From assembly GCA_024401555.1 (NCBI GenBank), contig JAKSKV010000002.1, positions 62,001-126,000 of the forward strand: DNA of 64,000 nucleotides. The letters are read 5' to 3'. Below are positions 15,241 to 24,548 of this stretch, one piece after another. Both the position numbers and the translations under genes were made by a program. The notes beneath the pieces are model-generated. The model made no database searches. It was not told the origin of the DNA and saw only the letters and a list, made by a program, of their open reading frames with translations. How positions within the stretch are numbered: the first letter of the stretch is position 1; the number at the start of each line of letters is the position of its first letter. Source of the DNA: Paludibacteraceae bacterium. GTDB taxonomy: Bacteria > Bacteroidota > Bacteroidia > Bacteroidales > Paludibacteraceae.

Positions 15241-15819
15241 CTACCTTTTCTCTATTTTTTTAGCAGGCACACCCGCTATCGTTATTCCCTCTTCTAAAAA
15301 TGAGGAGACAACCACAGCGCCCGCACCAACTTTAATTCCATTCGCCAAACGGACATTTCCTATAATCTTGGCGCCTACACCCAACATGATATTATCTCCT
15401 AAGACGGGACACGCAGTAGTGTCTACGCCAGAATTTCCCACACAATTACCTCCATGGAAATGACAATTCTCTCCTATCACGGCATTCCCATTCACCACAA
15501 TTCCTGTCGGATGATAAATGGTCAATCCCTTGCCAATTTTTTCAGTGGGGATTTCCATATTCAATTTTTGGCAGAGCTGGTTTGTTTTTCTTGCGTAATA
15601 GAGATAAAGAATCGAATTGAGAGGATTGGAAGAAATCGATTTCTTAAACTTATAATAATCCATTTTTCGTGAGGAAACGATCCATGATCTCAAAGATAAG
15701 ACTTGTACATCTTTGATCCATGCACAGAACCGTCCACCCCATGATGAGGGGAGCATTTTATCATAAATCGCTTTTTCGAACGAAATGATCTCTTCGAATT
15801 CAACTTTTGTTTTCATCAT
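15241..15819 (-). CDS. Serine acetyltransferase-like hexapeptide acyltransferase
   Basis: A 192-residue protein with a helical N-terminal part and a C-terminal left-handed beta-helix: GKGLTIYHPTGIVVNGNAVI, HFHGGNCVGNS, LGVGAKIIGNV and AGAVVVSSF. The pattern resembles CysE-type acetyltransferases, but many such proteins in glycan clusters acetylate sugars; given its neighbours I favour a sugar. Its start overlaps the end of the polymerase gene by 20 bases. Confidence 0.75.
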   Translation of the reverse strand: MMKTKVEFEEIISFEKAIYDKMLPSSWGGRFCAWIKDVQVLSLRSWIVSSRKMDYYKFKKSISSNPLNSILYLYYARKTNQLCQKLNMEIPTEKIGKGLTIYHPTGIVVNGNAVIGENCHFHGGNCVGNSGVDTTACPVLGDNIMLGVGAKIIGNVRLANGIKVGAGAVVVSSFLEEGITIAGVPAKKIEKR

Positions 15820-17089
15820 GGCAAACTACACTGTCTTGATTTGTGATGCGAGAAATAAGAAACGCCTTCAACCTTCTAAAAGATTCCTCACTGTGCATTT
15901 TCATCAAAAACACCACATATACGAATGGGAAAGCCTCTTCCAGCAAAAATAGAAGTGATGCTATTTTTCCAAACGCAAATCCAATCAAGATATAAGACCA
16001 ATTGGAGTATCCTTTTTTATACAAAACCCAACAAGAATATCCATACAAGAAGATAAAAGAGAAGAAACCAACCAATCCCCTATCTATCAACAATCTAAAA
16101 ATAATACTTTCTGCGCCCAACAAACCAACCTCCTGAGCTACCAAAAAGTTTGTGAAATCCAATCCATTTCCTATGATGGGAGCATTCATCCAATATTTAT
16201 ACGCAACCAAGAACTGCATACCTCTCTGTTCGACACTACTACCACCGGCTTCGTCTGAATTAACGAAAGATTCAACTACCTCTGAGAAGAAATCACCTGT
16301 CAATGACATCGCCACAAAACCGACAATTCCCAAAATAACAATATATTTTAGATTAATCAGCTTTCGAAGGAAGCCCAATGTGCTTATGGCCGTCACCACC
16401 ATCGCAGATCTTGTACCAGAAATGAACACACCGATCAAACAGAACACCCACGTCACATACAAAATTGGATTGGGTTTTAACCTCTTCTCAAAGAAATTAT
16501 ATGCCAAAAATATAGCACCCAAACCACTAGCAATCGCCATGATACTTGTCCAAACTGTCAACGATTGCGACCTATATAATCCATATCGCACATAAAGGGG
16601 GGATTGACGAGGTATATCTATACCACTGGATCGTAGATAATCCAAGAATGGATTTTCTATGGTTACAGATTCCACCATGGCATATGCATCCAAAAAAAGC
16701 AGATAACCCATCAAATTGAAAAAGAGAAAACTATTGTTGCTTTTCGTAGGCTTATACGCCACCCAGATCACCCATACAAAGACATATTGTTCCACCCATT
16801 TTGCCACACTCAAGGCTATCTTATAGCCCAATACAGCAGAGACTAAATAGGAACCTATGCAAACAATAAATGGAACGAAAAACGGGAATGAAAGGAACGG
16901 CTTTTTTCCATATTTAAGAAATGATTGGAATAAAAGAAGGTAAATAAACAATGTCGTGACATTCACACCTCTGCAAACTGGCAGCATCACTATTGTAGGA
17001 TACCAAATAAACAGCAACGCCAAACACTTGGAAGGTTCTTTTACATAAAAGAATAGTAATATGACGATGGCGATTAAAGTAAAAAGCAT
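15800..17089 (-). CDS. O-antigen polymerase/ligase family membrane protein (Wzy-like)
   Basis: A 429-residue, very hydrophobic protein with about ten or more membrane helices and a large periplasmic loop (about residues 265-310). The segment FISGTRSAMVVTAIS is typical of the O-antigen ligase/polymerase (Wzy/WaaL) superfamily, as is the PIIGNGLDFTNF stretch after the loop. In a locus that also has a Wzx-type flippase it is most simply the polymerase that joins repeat units on the periplasmic side; a ligase role cannot be excluded. It lies 6 bp after the pyruvyl transferase gene. Confidence 0.75.
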   Translation of the reverse strand: MLFTLIAIVILLFFYVKEPSKCLALLFIWYPTIVMLPVCRGVNVTTLFIYLLLFQSFLKYGKKPFLSFPFFVPFIVCIGSYLVSAVLGYKIALSVAKWVEQYVFVWVIWVAYKPTKSNNSFLFFNLMGYLLFLDAYAMVESVTIENPFLDYLRSSGIDIPRQSPLYVRYGLYRSQSLTVWTSIMAIASGLGAIFLAYNFFEKRLKPNPILYVTWVFCLIGVFISGTRSAMVVTAISTLGFLRKLINLKYIVILGIVGFVAMSLTGDFFSEVVESFVNSDEAGGSSVEQRGMQFLVAYKYWMNAPIIGNGLDFTNFLVAQEVGLLGAESIIFRLLIDRGLVGFFSFIFLYGYSCWVLYKKGYSNWSYILIGFAFGKIASLLFLLEEAFPFVYVVFLMKMHSEESFRRLKAFLISRITNQDSVVCHDENKS

Positions 17090-17095
17090 ACCCTA

Positions 17096-18217
17096 CTATT
17101 GAACTTGTGATAACAGCCAATTAATAGACATCGATCTATTCTGATTGATATTTTCATGAACGGATTCATAATCAATCTTCCTTGCCTCTTGGAAGTTTGC
17201 CATGTCCGTCACAAAACGATCATCCAAACCGATCATATTCAAGAAATCCACCATTCTGGAAGAATTGCCATGACCTACCAAAGGGAAGGTATAAAACGGG
17301 CGAGAGAAAATCACGCTGAATGCAGTGGCATGGAAAGATGTGGAAATAACGCAATCCGCATTCTTGATATACTCCAAAAACTCAATCGGACCCGCATCAT
17401 TCACATTATCATCCACATAACCCAATGGCCTGAAATCATTGATAGAAACGATCTTTTTATTGTATTTCTTGGCCAAAAATTTCGCCAAAGCCTCAACATT
17501 AGGGTCATTGTGCAAAAAGTCGTATACTAAAATGTATCCTTCTCCCCTGTCGGTACGGCACATCGACTCCCAAGCTTGCGGTGTCAACAAGAAAACCGGA
17601 TCAAGAACATTCTGTGCAGTCAACCCCAAACGTTCGACTATGGCGACGCCGGAAGATTCACGAACAGAAATCGCCTTCATTTGTGAAAGCATACCTTTGA
17701 CGAATTCCTCAGAATCCTCAGGAATCGTGTTAGCACCGAAACTGGCAGCATATGAAATTCGTTTTTTTGTATCTGGCTCGAATGCGCAATAGAACGAAGG
17801 ATCTCGACCATTATCATAATAAACATTCCATATTTGGTCACTTCCAGCCACAAAAAGATCCGCAGAAGGCCTATCGGATTTCAAATCTTCGAAAGAATCA
17901 TATTTTCGAGAGGTGCAAACCAAACTTTCCTTCTTGAATGAATCGAAGCTGTATTTACGTTTTCTACCCAACCATTCATATCGGTTCTGCCACAGCCCTA
18001 AAATCGGCTCCAAAAATGGTAAAAAAGAGACTATCCTACGGAAAAATCCCGTCGGAGCTACCTTGAAATATTCATATCTGCGGCGCTTATTACGCGGCAA
18101 ATAATCTATAATCTCCACCTCATGACCATGCGACATAAGAAATGTCATCAGGGCATACGCTTGAAGCGATGCGCCATAATTATATACATCATGACAAGTG
18201 ATGGTCTTTATTTTCAT
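17096..18217 (-). CDS. Polysaccharide pyruvyl transferase family protein
   Basis: A 373-residue protein of the CsaB/WcaK/PssM type. It begins ITCHDVYNYGASLQAYALM and has the family motif FVAGSDQIWNVYY and later STSFHATAFSVIFSRPFY, the histidine stretch of the C-terminal half. Members usually transfer pyruvate from PEP to a sugar as a ketal, which adds a negative charge. Its first codon overlaps the last of the F420-hydrogenase-beta-like gene (ATGA), a pair very often seen together in glycan clusters. Confidence 0.85.
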   Translation of the reverse strand: MKIKTITCHDVYNYGASLQAYALMTFLMSHGHEVEIIDYLPRNKRRRYEYFKVAPTGFFRRIVSFLPFLEPILGLWQNRYEWLGRKRKYSFDSFKKESLVCTSRKYDSFEDLKSDRPSADLFVAGSDQIWNVYYDNGRDPSFYCAFEPDTKKRISYAASFGANTIPEDSEEFVKGMLSQMKAISVRESSGVAIVERLGLTAQNVLDPVFLLTPQAWESMCRTDRGEGYILVYDFLHNDPNVEALAKFLAKKYNKKIVSINDFRPLGYVDDNVNDAGPIEFLEYIKNADCVISTSFHATAFSVIFSRPFYTFPLVGHGNSSRMVDFLNMIGLDDRFVTDMANFQEARKIDYESVHENINQNRSMSINWLLSQVQ

Positions 18218-19419
18218 CTTTTATTGCAAAACTTATTCAATATTTTAACAATAGTTGCCTTAGGGTGCATTACCCTATTCTTCCAATTCTCAATCTTATT
18301 CAATTTACGTTTGTAGGCAACAACTTCAGAAAGAGGCACATTCTCCTTCAATTTGCCGAATATCTTTTGATCTTTCTTGGAATACGTCAAAGATCGCTTC
18401 ATCTGACCTTCAGCCACAACCTCAAACGGATATTCAACTCTCTCTATTGAAGAATTAAGAATCATATCCTTCCCCTTTTCCGTGAAGGCGACAACGCTGC
18501 TCACTCCCGCCTCCTCATCTTTATAGGTGTTTCCCCAAAAATCACCGACTCTCACATCGGCTGAAGAGTTATGATATTTGAACTTACATTTCGAATAACA
18601 TGCCTTGTTGAAACAAGAGTCGCACAAGAACATCTCAAAAAATGGATCCCCTTGGGTATAAAGTGAATAATACTCTCCCTTGATATGGTTTAATAAATCG
18701 TTGGTTCTCTTCGTCGAACTCATTTCTCCATCAATTGACATCGCCCACGAATCATGCCAACCTGTGAATTTATTACGCCAAGAGACATATGATATTTTGC
18801 CTACACGAGACTCCACATCAGAAATATACTTTTTCCACAAAAGAGCAGAAGGAACTCCATGACAGAAGAAATCAACCAGAGCGAAATCTTCTTCCCTATG
18901 AAATTTCATAGCGTATCTTCTCAACGAATCGATTTGACATGGAGAACCCACGACCAAGTATTTTTCACCTCGCTTAAACGACATAAGGGCATCCAAAGTA
19001 TAACTCTGGATATACTTACTGCCTAAGCCCTGTACCAAATCGTCTAAATTGTCGGCGATATAGTGTTCCGCTCTTTGAGTCTCAACATTATAACGAACCA
19101 AACATATCTTATATCCTTTTGCTAAAAGGTACTTTTCAAATTCATAGCAGACACCACCACTGGAACTGTGTCTGCGGACATTGGCATCTTTGCTCCACGC
19201 TCCAACCGAAACAATCGGTTTATTATTTAACGCCAACTCATCATGCGTATACGAACAGACTGAGGAACAAAGACCACAATTACTGCAGGCTTCAATATTG
19301 TCAATATATGGCGTGTAAAAACCATCTTGATTTTCTCGAATGGATATCAAGCGTTTTCCACAAGACATGGCACAGACACCACATCCATAACAATATTCCA
19401 TTCCAGAGACATTTCCCAT
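18214..19419 (-). CDS. Coenzyme F420 hydrogenase/dehydrogenase beta-subunit-like iron-sulfur protein
   Basis: The N-terminus has two 4Fe-4S cluster motifs, CYGCGVCAMSC (residues 10-20) and CSNCGLCSSVCS (about 41-52), followed by the FrhB-type N- and C-terminal domains with SSSGGVCYEF and VGSPCQIDSLRRY. The 401-residue length fits. Bacteroidota do not make F420, so the protein probably uses FAD and ferredoxin-like clusters for a redox step. It is translationally coupled to the pyruvyl transferase gene; the shared substrate is unknown. Confidence 0.8.
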   Translation of the reverse strand: MGNVSGMEYCYGCGVCAMSCGKRLISIRENQDGFYTPYIDNIEACSNCGLCSSVCSYTHDELALNNKPIVSVGAWSKDANVRRHSSSGGVCYEFEKYLLAKGYKICLVRYNVETQRAEHYIADNLDDLVQGLGSKYIQSYTLDALMSFKRGEKYLVVGSPCQIDSLRRYAMKFHREEDFALVDFFCHGVPSALLWKKYISDVESRVGKISYVSWRNKFTGWHDSWAMSIDGEMSSTKRTNDLLNHIKGEYYSLYTQGDPFFEMFLCDSCFNKACYSKCKFKYHNSSADVRVGDFWGNTYKDEEAGVSSVVAFTEKGKDMILNSSIERVEYPFEVVAEGQMKRSLTYSKKDQKIFGKLKENVPLSEVVAYKRKLNKIENWKNRVMHPKATIVKILNKFCNKR

Positions 19420-19422
19420 AGG

Positions 19423-20319
19423 TTAGAGATGTAAAGTAAAGTTTTTGATGAGTACCTTAATTCGCATCATAAAAGGAACATAACGAAAACTGCCTGACGC
19501 CATTTCAGAAATCACCTTTTTCATGTCCGCAATCACACTTCCTGCCATGCTTTTTTGATAATCACAAAGCAACGGAAAGTATGAGACACAAAAAATTCCA
19601 TTCTTTAATTCATCATATTCGGAAGAATCAAGTATGGATTTTATATGTTCCATATTTTCAAAAAGAATTCCAATTCGACGTTCGTTCGCAATATTCGACA
19701 TAGCGGAACCAGCCCTATGCAAATAGAAATATTCTCCTTTATCAGAGAACTCATATCGATTTACACGCTTTATGATTTCAAGATATAAAAGGAAATCCTC
19801 TCCAACAGAAACAGATTCATTAAAACGTGCATTTCCAATTAGACTTCTTTTAATGACTTTATTCCATAGAACATTGATCCTTTCATTCACGAAGAAATCA
19901 AACAAATATCTTTCTTCATTTATGATTCGACTTGGAGCCGGTTTATAGTTTCCTAAAATTTTCCCTTCCATATCGATTCTTGAATAAGGTCGTTCTATAA
20001 TATCCGCCTCAGAATCAGGAACATCAAAAAAAGAATCGGCAACCCAATCGTCGGAATCCACAAACATTATCCAGTCGCCGCATGCATTATCAAGACCAAG
20101 ATTACGCGCAGAACTGACTCCTCCATTTTTTTTATGGAAAGCTTTAACACGGGAATCCTTCTGAACGTAATCATCGCAGATCTTACCTGAATTATCCGTT
20201 GATCCGTCATCGATAAGCAACAATTCAAAATCAGAGTTTTTGCATGCTAAAATGCTATCCACACATTTGGGCAGATATGCCTCAACATTATAAACCGGAA
20301 CTATGACCGAATATTTCAT
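19423..20319 (-). CDS. Glycosyltransferase family 2
   Basis: A 298-residue inverting GT-A enzyme. YSVIVPVYNVEAYLPKCVDS at residues 3-22, LLLIDDGSTDNSG, then NGGVSSARNLGLDNACGDW and the DxD-type metal site MFVDSDDW, with a later acceptor-side VGEDFLLYLEI. Donor sugar unknown. Its start codon overlaps the end of another GT2 gene (ATGA). Confidence 0.88.
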   Translation of the reverse strand: MKYSVIVPVYNVEAYLPKCVDSILACKNSDFELLLIDDGSTDNSGKICDDYVQKDSRVKAFHKKNGGVSSARNLGLDNACGDWIMFVDSDDWVADSFFDVPDSEADIIERPYSRIDMEGKILGNYKPAPSRIINEERYLFDFFVNERINVLWNKVIKRSLIGNARFNESVSVGEDFLLYLEIIKRVNRYEFSDKGEYFYLHRAGSAMSNIANERRIGILFENMEHIKSILDSSEYDELKNGIFCVSYFPLLCDYQKSMAGSVIADMKKVISEMASGSFRYVPFMMRIKVLIKNFTLHL

Positions 20320-21296
20320 ATCTTCTTTCCCAAATATTTGAGCAAAGTAGGACTAATCAAAAAAATCATCATACGAATGACATGGGTGATTCCATTGGCA
20401 TTCTTGAGATTCTTAGAGACCACCTTCTTCAATTGTCCAATAAAATCATCCAAAGAATCCTCCTTCTTGAAAGATTTCCACTGATCATATGTGAAATCGT
20501 TGTAGAAGCCACAAGCAGTCACCATCATTACACGGTCGAAGATGTCCTTGTCACTATTTTTGCAAGAAAACTTACTTAAATTTTCAAACACCTTGGTGTA
20601 ACTTCTTTTTCTCTTGAAGAAAAGAGAGTTATCTGTTGTGATGCTACCTGAAGTACGGATTCGGTAACAATATGTCGGGAAATCAACAAACGAAGCAGTC
20701 TCAGCGGATAAGAGCAGACGTGGACAAAAATCCATATCCTCATGATAAACTCCCTTCAAGAATTTCAAATCTTTCTTGATCAGGAAATCACGTCTTGCTA
20801 TATAGATCTGAGTCGGCACATATCCCTCCACTGCCTTAAACGACAAAGCTAAGATATCCGCACCACTACAGCCATATACCGGCTTTACATTTTTATATGT
20901 TGTCCTATGATAATTCTCATCATGATAAATATCCATCTGGAAAAGAAAAACCTCACTTAACTTCTTCTTCAAAACATCGAGTATTCTTCCCAAACATTTT
21001 TCGGGCATCCAATCGTCACTGTCAAAAAACCACACATACTCACCTGTAGCATATCGCATACCGCAATTGCGAGCCTCACTCAATCCGGCATTCTCTTGAT
21101 TGATAAGAGTGATATTTGAGAAAGAATCAATATATGATTGGATAATACCTATTGAATTGTCCTTCGTACCGTCGTTTACGATAATCAATTGCACCTCATT
21201 AAAGGCATCTCCTTGACTAACAATAGAAGAAATACACTTGTCGATGTACTTCTCCACATTGTACACAGGAACAATGATTGAAAGGAGGGGATTCAT
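20316..21296 (-). CDS. Glycosyltransferase family 2
   Basis: A 326-residue GT-A enzyme with SIIVPVYNVEKYIDKCISSI, LIIVNDGTKDNS, ENAGLSEARNCGMRYATGEY and the metal-binding WFFDSDDW, then YHEDMDFCPRLL on the acceptor side. It is like its downstream neighbour in layout but clearly different in sequence, so not a recent duplicate. It overlaps that neighbour by 4 bases. Specificity unknown. Confidence 0.88.
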   Translation of the reverse strand: MNPLLSIIVPVYNVEKYIDKCISSIVSQGDAFNEVQLIIVNDGTKDNSIGIIQSYIDSFSNITLINQENAGLSEARNCGMRYATGEYVWFFDSDDWMPEKCLGRILDVLKKKLSEVFLFQMDIYHDENYHRTTYKNVKPVYGCSGADILALSFKAVEGYVPTQIYIARRDFLIKKDLKFLKGVYHEDMDFCPRLLLSAETASFVDFPTYCYRIRTSGSITTDNSLFFKRKRSYTKVFENLSKFSCKNSDKDIFDRVMMVTACGFYNDFTYDQWKSFKKEDSLDDFIGQLKKVVSKNLKNANGITHVIRMMIFLISPTLLKYLGKKI

Positions 21297-21316
21297 TTTA
21301 CAATCTAAAGATTAAT

Positions 21317-22249
21317 TTATCGGGACGTCACTCTACGAAGATAAGCCATATAACATTTGGCGATAAAATGGATCAGACCTATCGGGAACCTTCCGCCAAA
21401 ACTCCATTGATCCAACAATTCTTGACGAATGGACGAATTATCGTATTGAAATGTTTCCACATCCAACAAATAAATATGCCTAGCCCGAATCGACTCTAAC
21501 CAACTTAACCAACCATGTTGTTCCATGTAGCTCAAAATTCGATAATCCTCATGTCCCGTTATTCCTTGTCTCTTTTTGGCTGGAGAAACCTCATTACCAT
21601 GTTGACGAAACCAACTTAAGCGTTTTGGAACATAAACCACATTTCCCTTTTTTGCCAGAAGAGACCAAAACATTCGATCACCAGCCGCCACATAATCCAT
21701 ATAACATTTGTCTATTTCCAAGACATACTCCTTCTTGAAGATTGCGGCACTGGCATTCCAAACTGCATTGGTATACGACATAGGTGTTCGAACAAAATCA
21801 TCACCCTTTATAAACTCCGGTACCTCCGACTCTTGAACCGGACGAATAAGAGTACCATTTTTATCAACAAATTGAGGTATGCAATAGGCTATAGATACAT
21901 TTGGATACGTTAATACGTGGGACACCAATGTTTCCAAAAAGGACGGTTCGCAAAAATCATCACTCTCAGCTATCCAACAATATTCTCCTTTCGAGAGATT
22001 TACACCCTTGTTCCATTGTTTGAACGTGCTTCCACTGTTTGTCTCATTATAAATAATATGACTAACATGCGAATTACCTCGATACTTTTCAATAACAGCA
22101 CGACTCGCCCCATTGTCAGGAGAACAATCATCAAGAATGATAATTTCAAAATTCTGATACGTCTGATTCAATACAGACTCAATACGTTGAGTCAGATATT
22201 GAGCGTGACAATAATTGGGAATAATAACAGAAACTAACGGGTTATTCAT
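21317..22249 (-). CDS. Glycosyltransferase family 2
   Basis: A 310-residue GT-A enzyme: PLVSVIIPNYCHAQYLTQRI, IIILDDCSPDNGAS, then SGSTFKQWNKGVNLSKGEYC and the metal site IAESDDF; the C-terminal part has YVAAGDRMFWSLLAKKG. The DCSPDN and W-rich middle are common in capsule GT2 enzymes. It overlaps by 8 bases the second pyruvyl transferase-like gene. Confidence 0.87.
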   Translation of the reverse strand: MNNPLVSVIIPNYCHAQYLTQRIESVLNQTYQNFEIIILDDCSPDNGASRAVIEKYRGNSHVSHIIYNETNSGSTFKQWNKGVNLSKGEYCWIAESDDFCEPSFLETLVSHVLTYPNVSIAYCIPQFVDKNGTLIRPVQESEVPEFIKGDDFVRTPMSYTNAVWNASAAIFKKEYVLEIDKCYMDYVAAGDRMFWSLLAKKGNVVYVPKRLSWFRQHGNEVSPAKKRQGITGHEDYRILSYMEQHGWLSWLESIRARHIYLLDVETFQYDNSSIRQELLDQWSFGGRFPIGLIHFIAKCYMAYLRRVTSR

Positions 22250-23471
22250 TACTACTCATCGTCTTTACGAACTTATCAATACATACCTCCGCTACTGCTT
22301 TTGCTTTTCTTTGCAACTCAATGTCAGAAGTCATCAAAGGAATTTTCTCCGCAATATTCTTCAAAGCCTTTGCCCGACTTTCCTCGTTGTCTAACGCATT
22401 AACAAAGTCAACACACCACTCCGATTTACCTAAACTTTCCAATAAACCAGCTATTTTATGTTCATAACTCAATGCAATACATGGCACACCTTGATTAATA
22501 GCAAACACGATGGAATGATAACGAGCACCTATTACATATCTTGCTCGGCGGATAATCGCTTGCTGAACATCACTACCATAACAATCTGCCACGACAATAA
22601 TTCTATCATCTTGTTTTCTTTCACCCAAATCACGAAATAAATCCACATCATTAAGTGCATACTCTCTACCACAAAAGAGTTGAGGAAGCATAACTATATT
22701 CAGTTCTGGATTTACTCTCCAGACCTCATCCATAACTTGGGAATAAAAAGAGAGAACGGTCTCATGAGAAATTCTCTCCTTGTAAGCATAGTGCCACAAC
22801 AAATAATTAGGGACGAACACCATATATGGTTTCTCTCCGATTACATATTTCAACTCGTAAGGAATTGCGACTATCGTATCATCAAGGAAAGCTGAATCCA
22901 CCGTAGGCGTATATGTCACACCTAATTCTTTCGCCAATAACTCCGTCTTTTTATCACGGATAGAAAGGAACGAAAAATAGTGCAGCATTTCAATGCTGAT
23001 TTCTTTAAACTTCCTATTAGACTCCGTTTCTACGGGAAAAGGGCCAAACGATCTTCCGTAATACGCTAATCGGCAACCAAAAAACTGAGCCAACTTCAAA
23101 TTAAATAGATGCCACCAATCTTGAAATCCACCCATGCATATTCCCCCTGGCGCACAAACTACATAATCCGCCCAAGTGAAGATGTTCTTGTATTTTCTAA
23201 ATGTCGGATGGATATGCCATAAATAAGTTCTTCCATTATGAAGCCCTTGTGCTTGAAATTTGGAGAATAAAAAATGAGGATTTGGTTCTACTATATACTC
23301 TACACGACTATCATCTACTCGATATTGGCGAACACTTTCTATCTCGTAAGAACGATACATCACCTTTATATGAACATTCGGCACACGAGAAAGCAATGCT
23401 CTAATGAAACCTTTGTGAGCAGACTCGTCTCCCCTATTAAACGGAGGTTGATTGATTATTAACAAATTCAT
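22242..23471 (-). CDS. Polysaccharide pyruvyl transferase family protein (second copy)
   Basis: A 409-residue PF04230-type protein. It starts NLLIINQPPFNRGDESAHKG, the nucleotide-binding-like N-terminus in which G-D-E is conserved, and has YVVCAPGGICMG, AYYGRSFGPFP and, near the end, ARYVIGARYHSIVFAINQGV with the conserved histidine. It is distant from the other family member at 17096, so the two probably act on different sugars. It is followed by an overlapping GT2 gene. Confidence 0.82.
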   Translation of the reverse strand: MNLLIINQPPFNRGDESAHKGFIRALLSRVPNVHIKVMYRSYEIESVRQYRVDDSRVEYIVEPNPHFLFSKFQAQGLHNGRTYLWHIHPTFRKYKNIFTWADYVVCAPGGICMGGFQDWWHLFNLKLAQFFGCRLAYYGRSFGPFPVETESNRKFKEISIEMLHYFSFLSIRDKKTELLAKELGVTYTPTVDSAFLDDTIVAIPYELKYVIGEKPYMVFVPNYLLWHYAYKERISHETVLSFYSQVMDEVWRVNPELNIVMLPQLFCGREYALNDVDLFRDLGERKQDDRIIVVADCYGSDVQQAIIRRARYVIGARYHSIVFAINQGVPCIALSYEHKIAGLLESLGKSEWCVDFVNALDNEESRAKALKNIAEKIPLMTSDIELQRKAKAVAEVCIDKFVKTMSSNE

Positions 23472-23498
23472 ATTGCTCCTCTCTATGCAACGATTAAA

Positions 23499-24548
23499 TC
23501 ATCGTAAAATCTTGAATATATTATATTTCGCTATTACCATTGGAACGACGATTCCTACCACAAAATACAAAAGGCTAAAGCCCATTTGCGCATATCTTGT
23601 AATAACGGGGAATTCGGACAATTCATCAATTGATAGTCCCCCAATAACAATAATTAATAACGAGACTATTTTAAATGACAAAAAATGCCAAGTCAAAATC
23701 GTCAACGAATTATCACCCGCATCAACCAGAAATTTCACATATGGTTTGCTACCCCAACGACCATCTAAATATTTGGAGAGAGAAATAACGAGGTTGATAC
23801 CTAACATGGCTGTCACGAAATATGGTAAAACTTTCCACCAACACATTCGATTTCCATTCATTCCCATCTCCCAGTAGAGTGTTCCTACAGCAATTAACGC
23901 AACGGAAAATAGAAGGACTATCCAATTACATCTGAAATAAAAACTTCTTTCCTTTAGGAACTTTCCCATTAAGTAAAAAGAGGAAGCCAAAAATTCTTTT
24001 CCTCCTATGCATAGATGAGGGACGCTCCAACCTCTCCACAAAAGGATAATAGAGATTCCTCCCATTACAACAACACCCAATAGCGGATTTCTTGATACTT
24101 TCAGCCAAAAATAGGATATAAAACAAATCCAGAACAAGGTCTCCAAAAACCAATATCCACCCAATAACTGCGAAGCACCTCCATTTAACGTGAAGATTCC
24201 AATCAACTTCGAAAAATATTGAGAAGAATTATATTGCGCTTCATCTATTAAGTAGAATTTTACAAAAAAGAAATGTAACAAAAGGAATACAAGACACCAC
24301 TTCACATAAGGGAAATAAATTCCCTTTATCCGTTTCACAAAGAAATCATTGAAATCGTCAAGATATTTATCCTTAAAGCAATATCCTGATAACAAAAAGA
24401 ACAACGGCATATGGAACATATTGATATACCAAGCCCCATAAAACCAGAAACGAGTATGCGCTAGAACCATTAAAATAATGGCGATTCCTTTGGCTATACT
24501 AACAGTTTTATCCCTTTGGAGCACCGAATTTGTCAATGATTTTTCCAA
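23499..24548 (-). CDS. Acyltransferase 3 family membrane protein
   Basis: A 349-residue protein with about ten membrane helices and the start of an acyltransferase-3 (OafA/YrhL, fucose 4-O-acetylase-like) domain: SIAKGIAIILMVLAHTRFWF followed by FHMPLFFLLSGYCFK, where the H and the R after the second helix are the usual functional residues. It would O-acetylate a lipid-linked or growing glycan at the inner membrane. Its start overlaps the previous acyltransferase gene by 41 bases. Confidence 0.82.
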   Translation of the reverse strand: MEKSLTNSVLQRDKTVSIAKGIAIILMVLAHTRFWFYGAWYINMFHMPLFFLLSGYCFKDKYLDDFNDFFVKRIKGIYFPYVKWCLVFLLLHFFFVKFYLIDEAQYNSSQYFSKLIGIFTLNGGASQLLGGYWFLETLFWICFISYFWLKVSRNPLLGVVVMGGISIILLWRGWSVPHLCIGGKEFLASSFYLMGKFLKERSFYFRCNWIVLLFSVALIAVGTLYWEMGMNGNRMCWWKVLPYFVTAMLGINLVISLSKYLDGRWGSKPYVKFLVDAGDNSLTILTWHFLSFKIVSLLIIVIGGLSIDELSEFPVITRYAQMGFSLLYFVVGIVVPMVIAKYNIFKILR

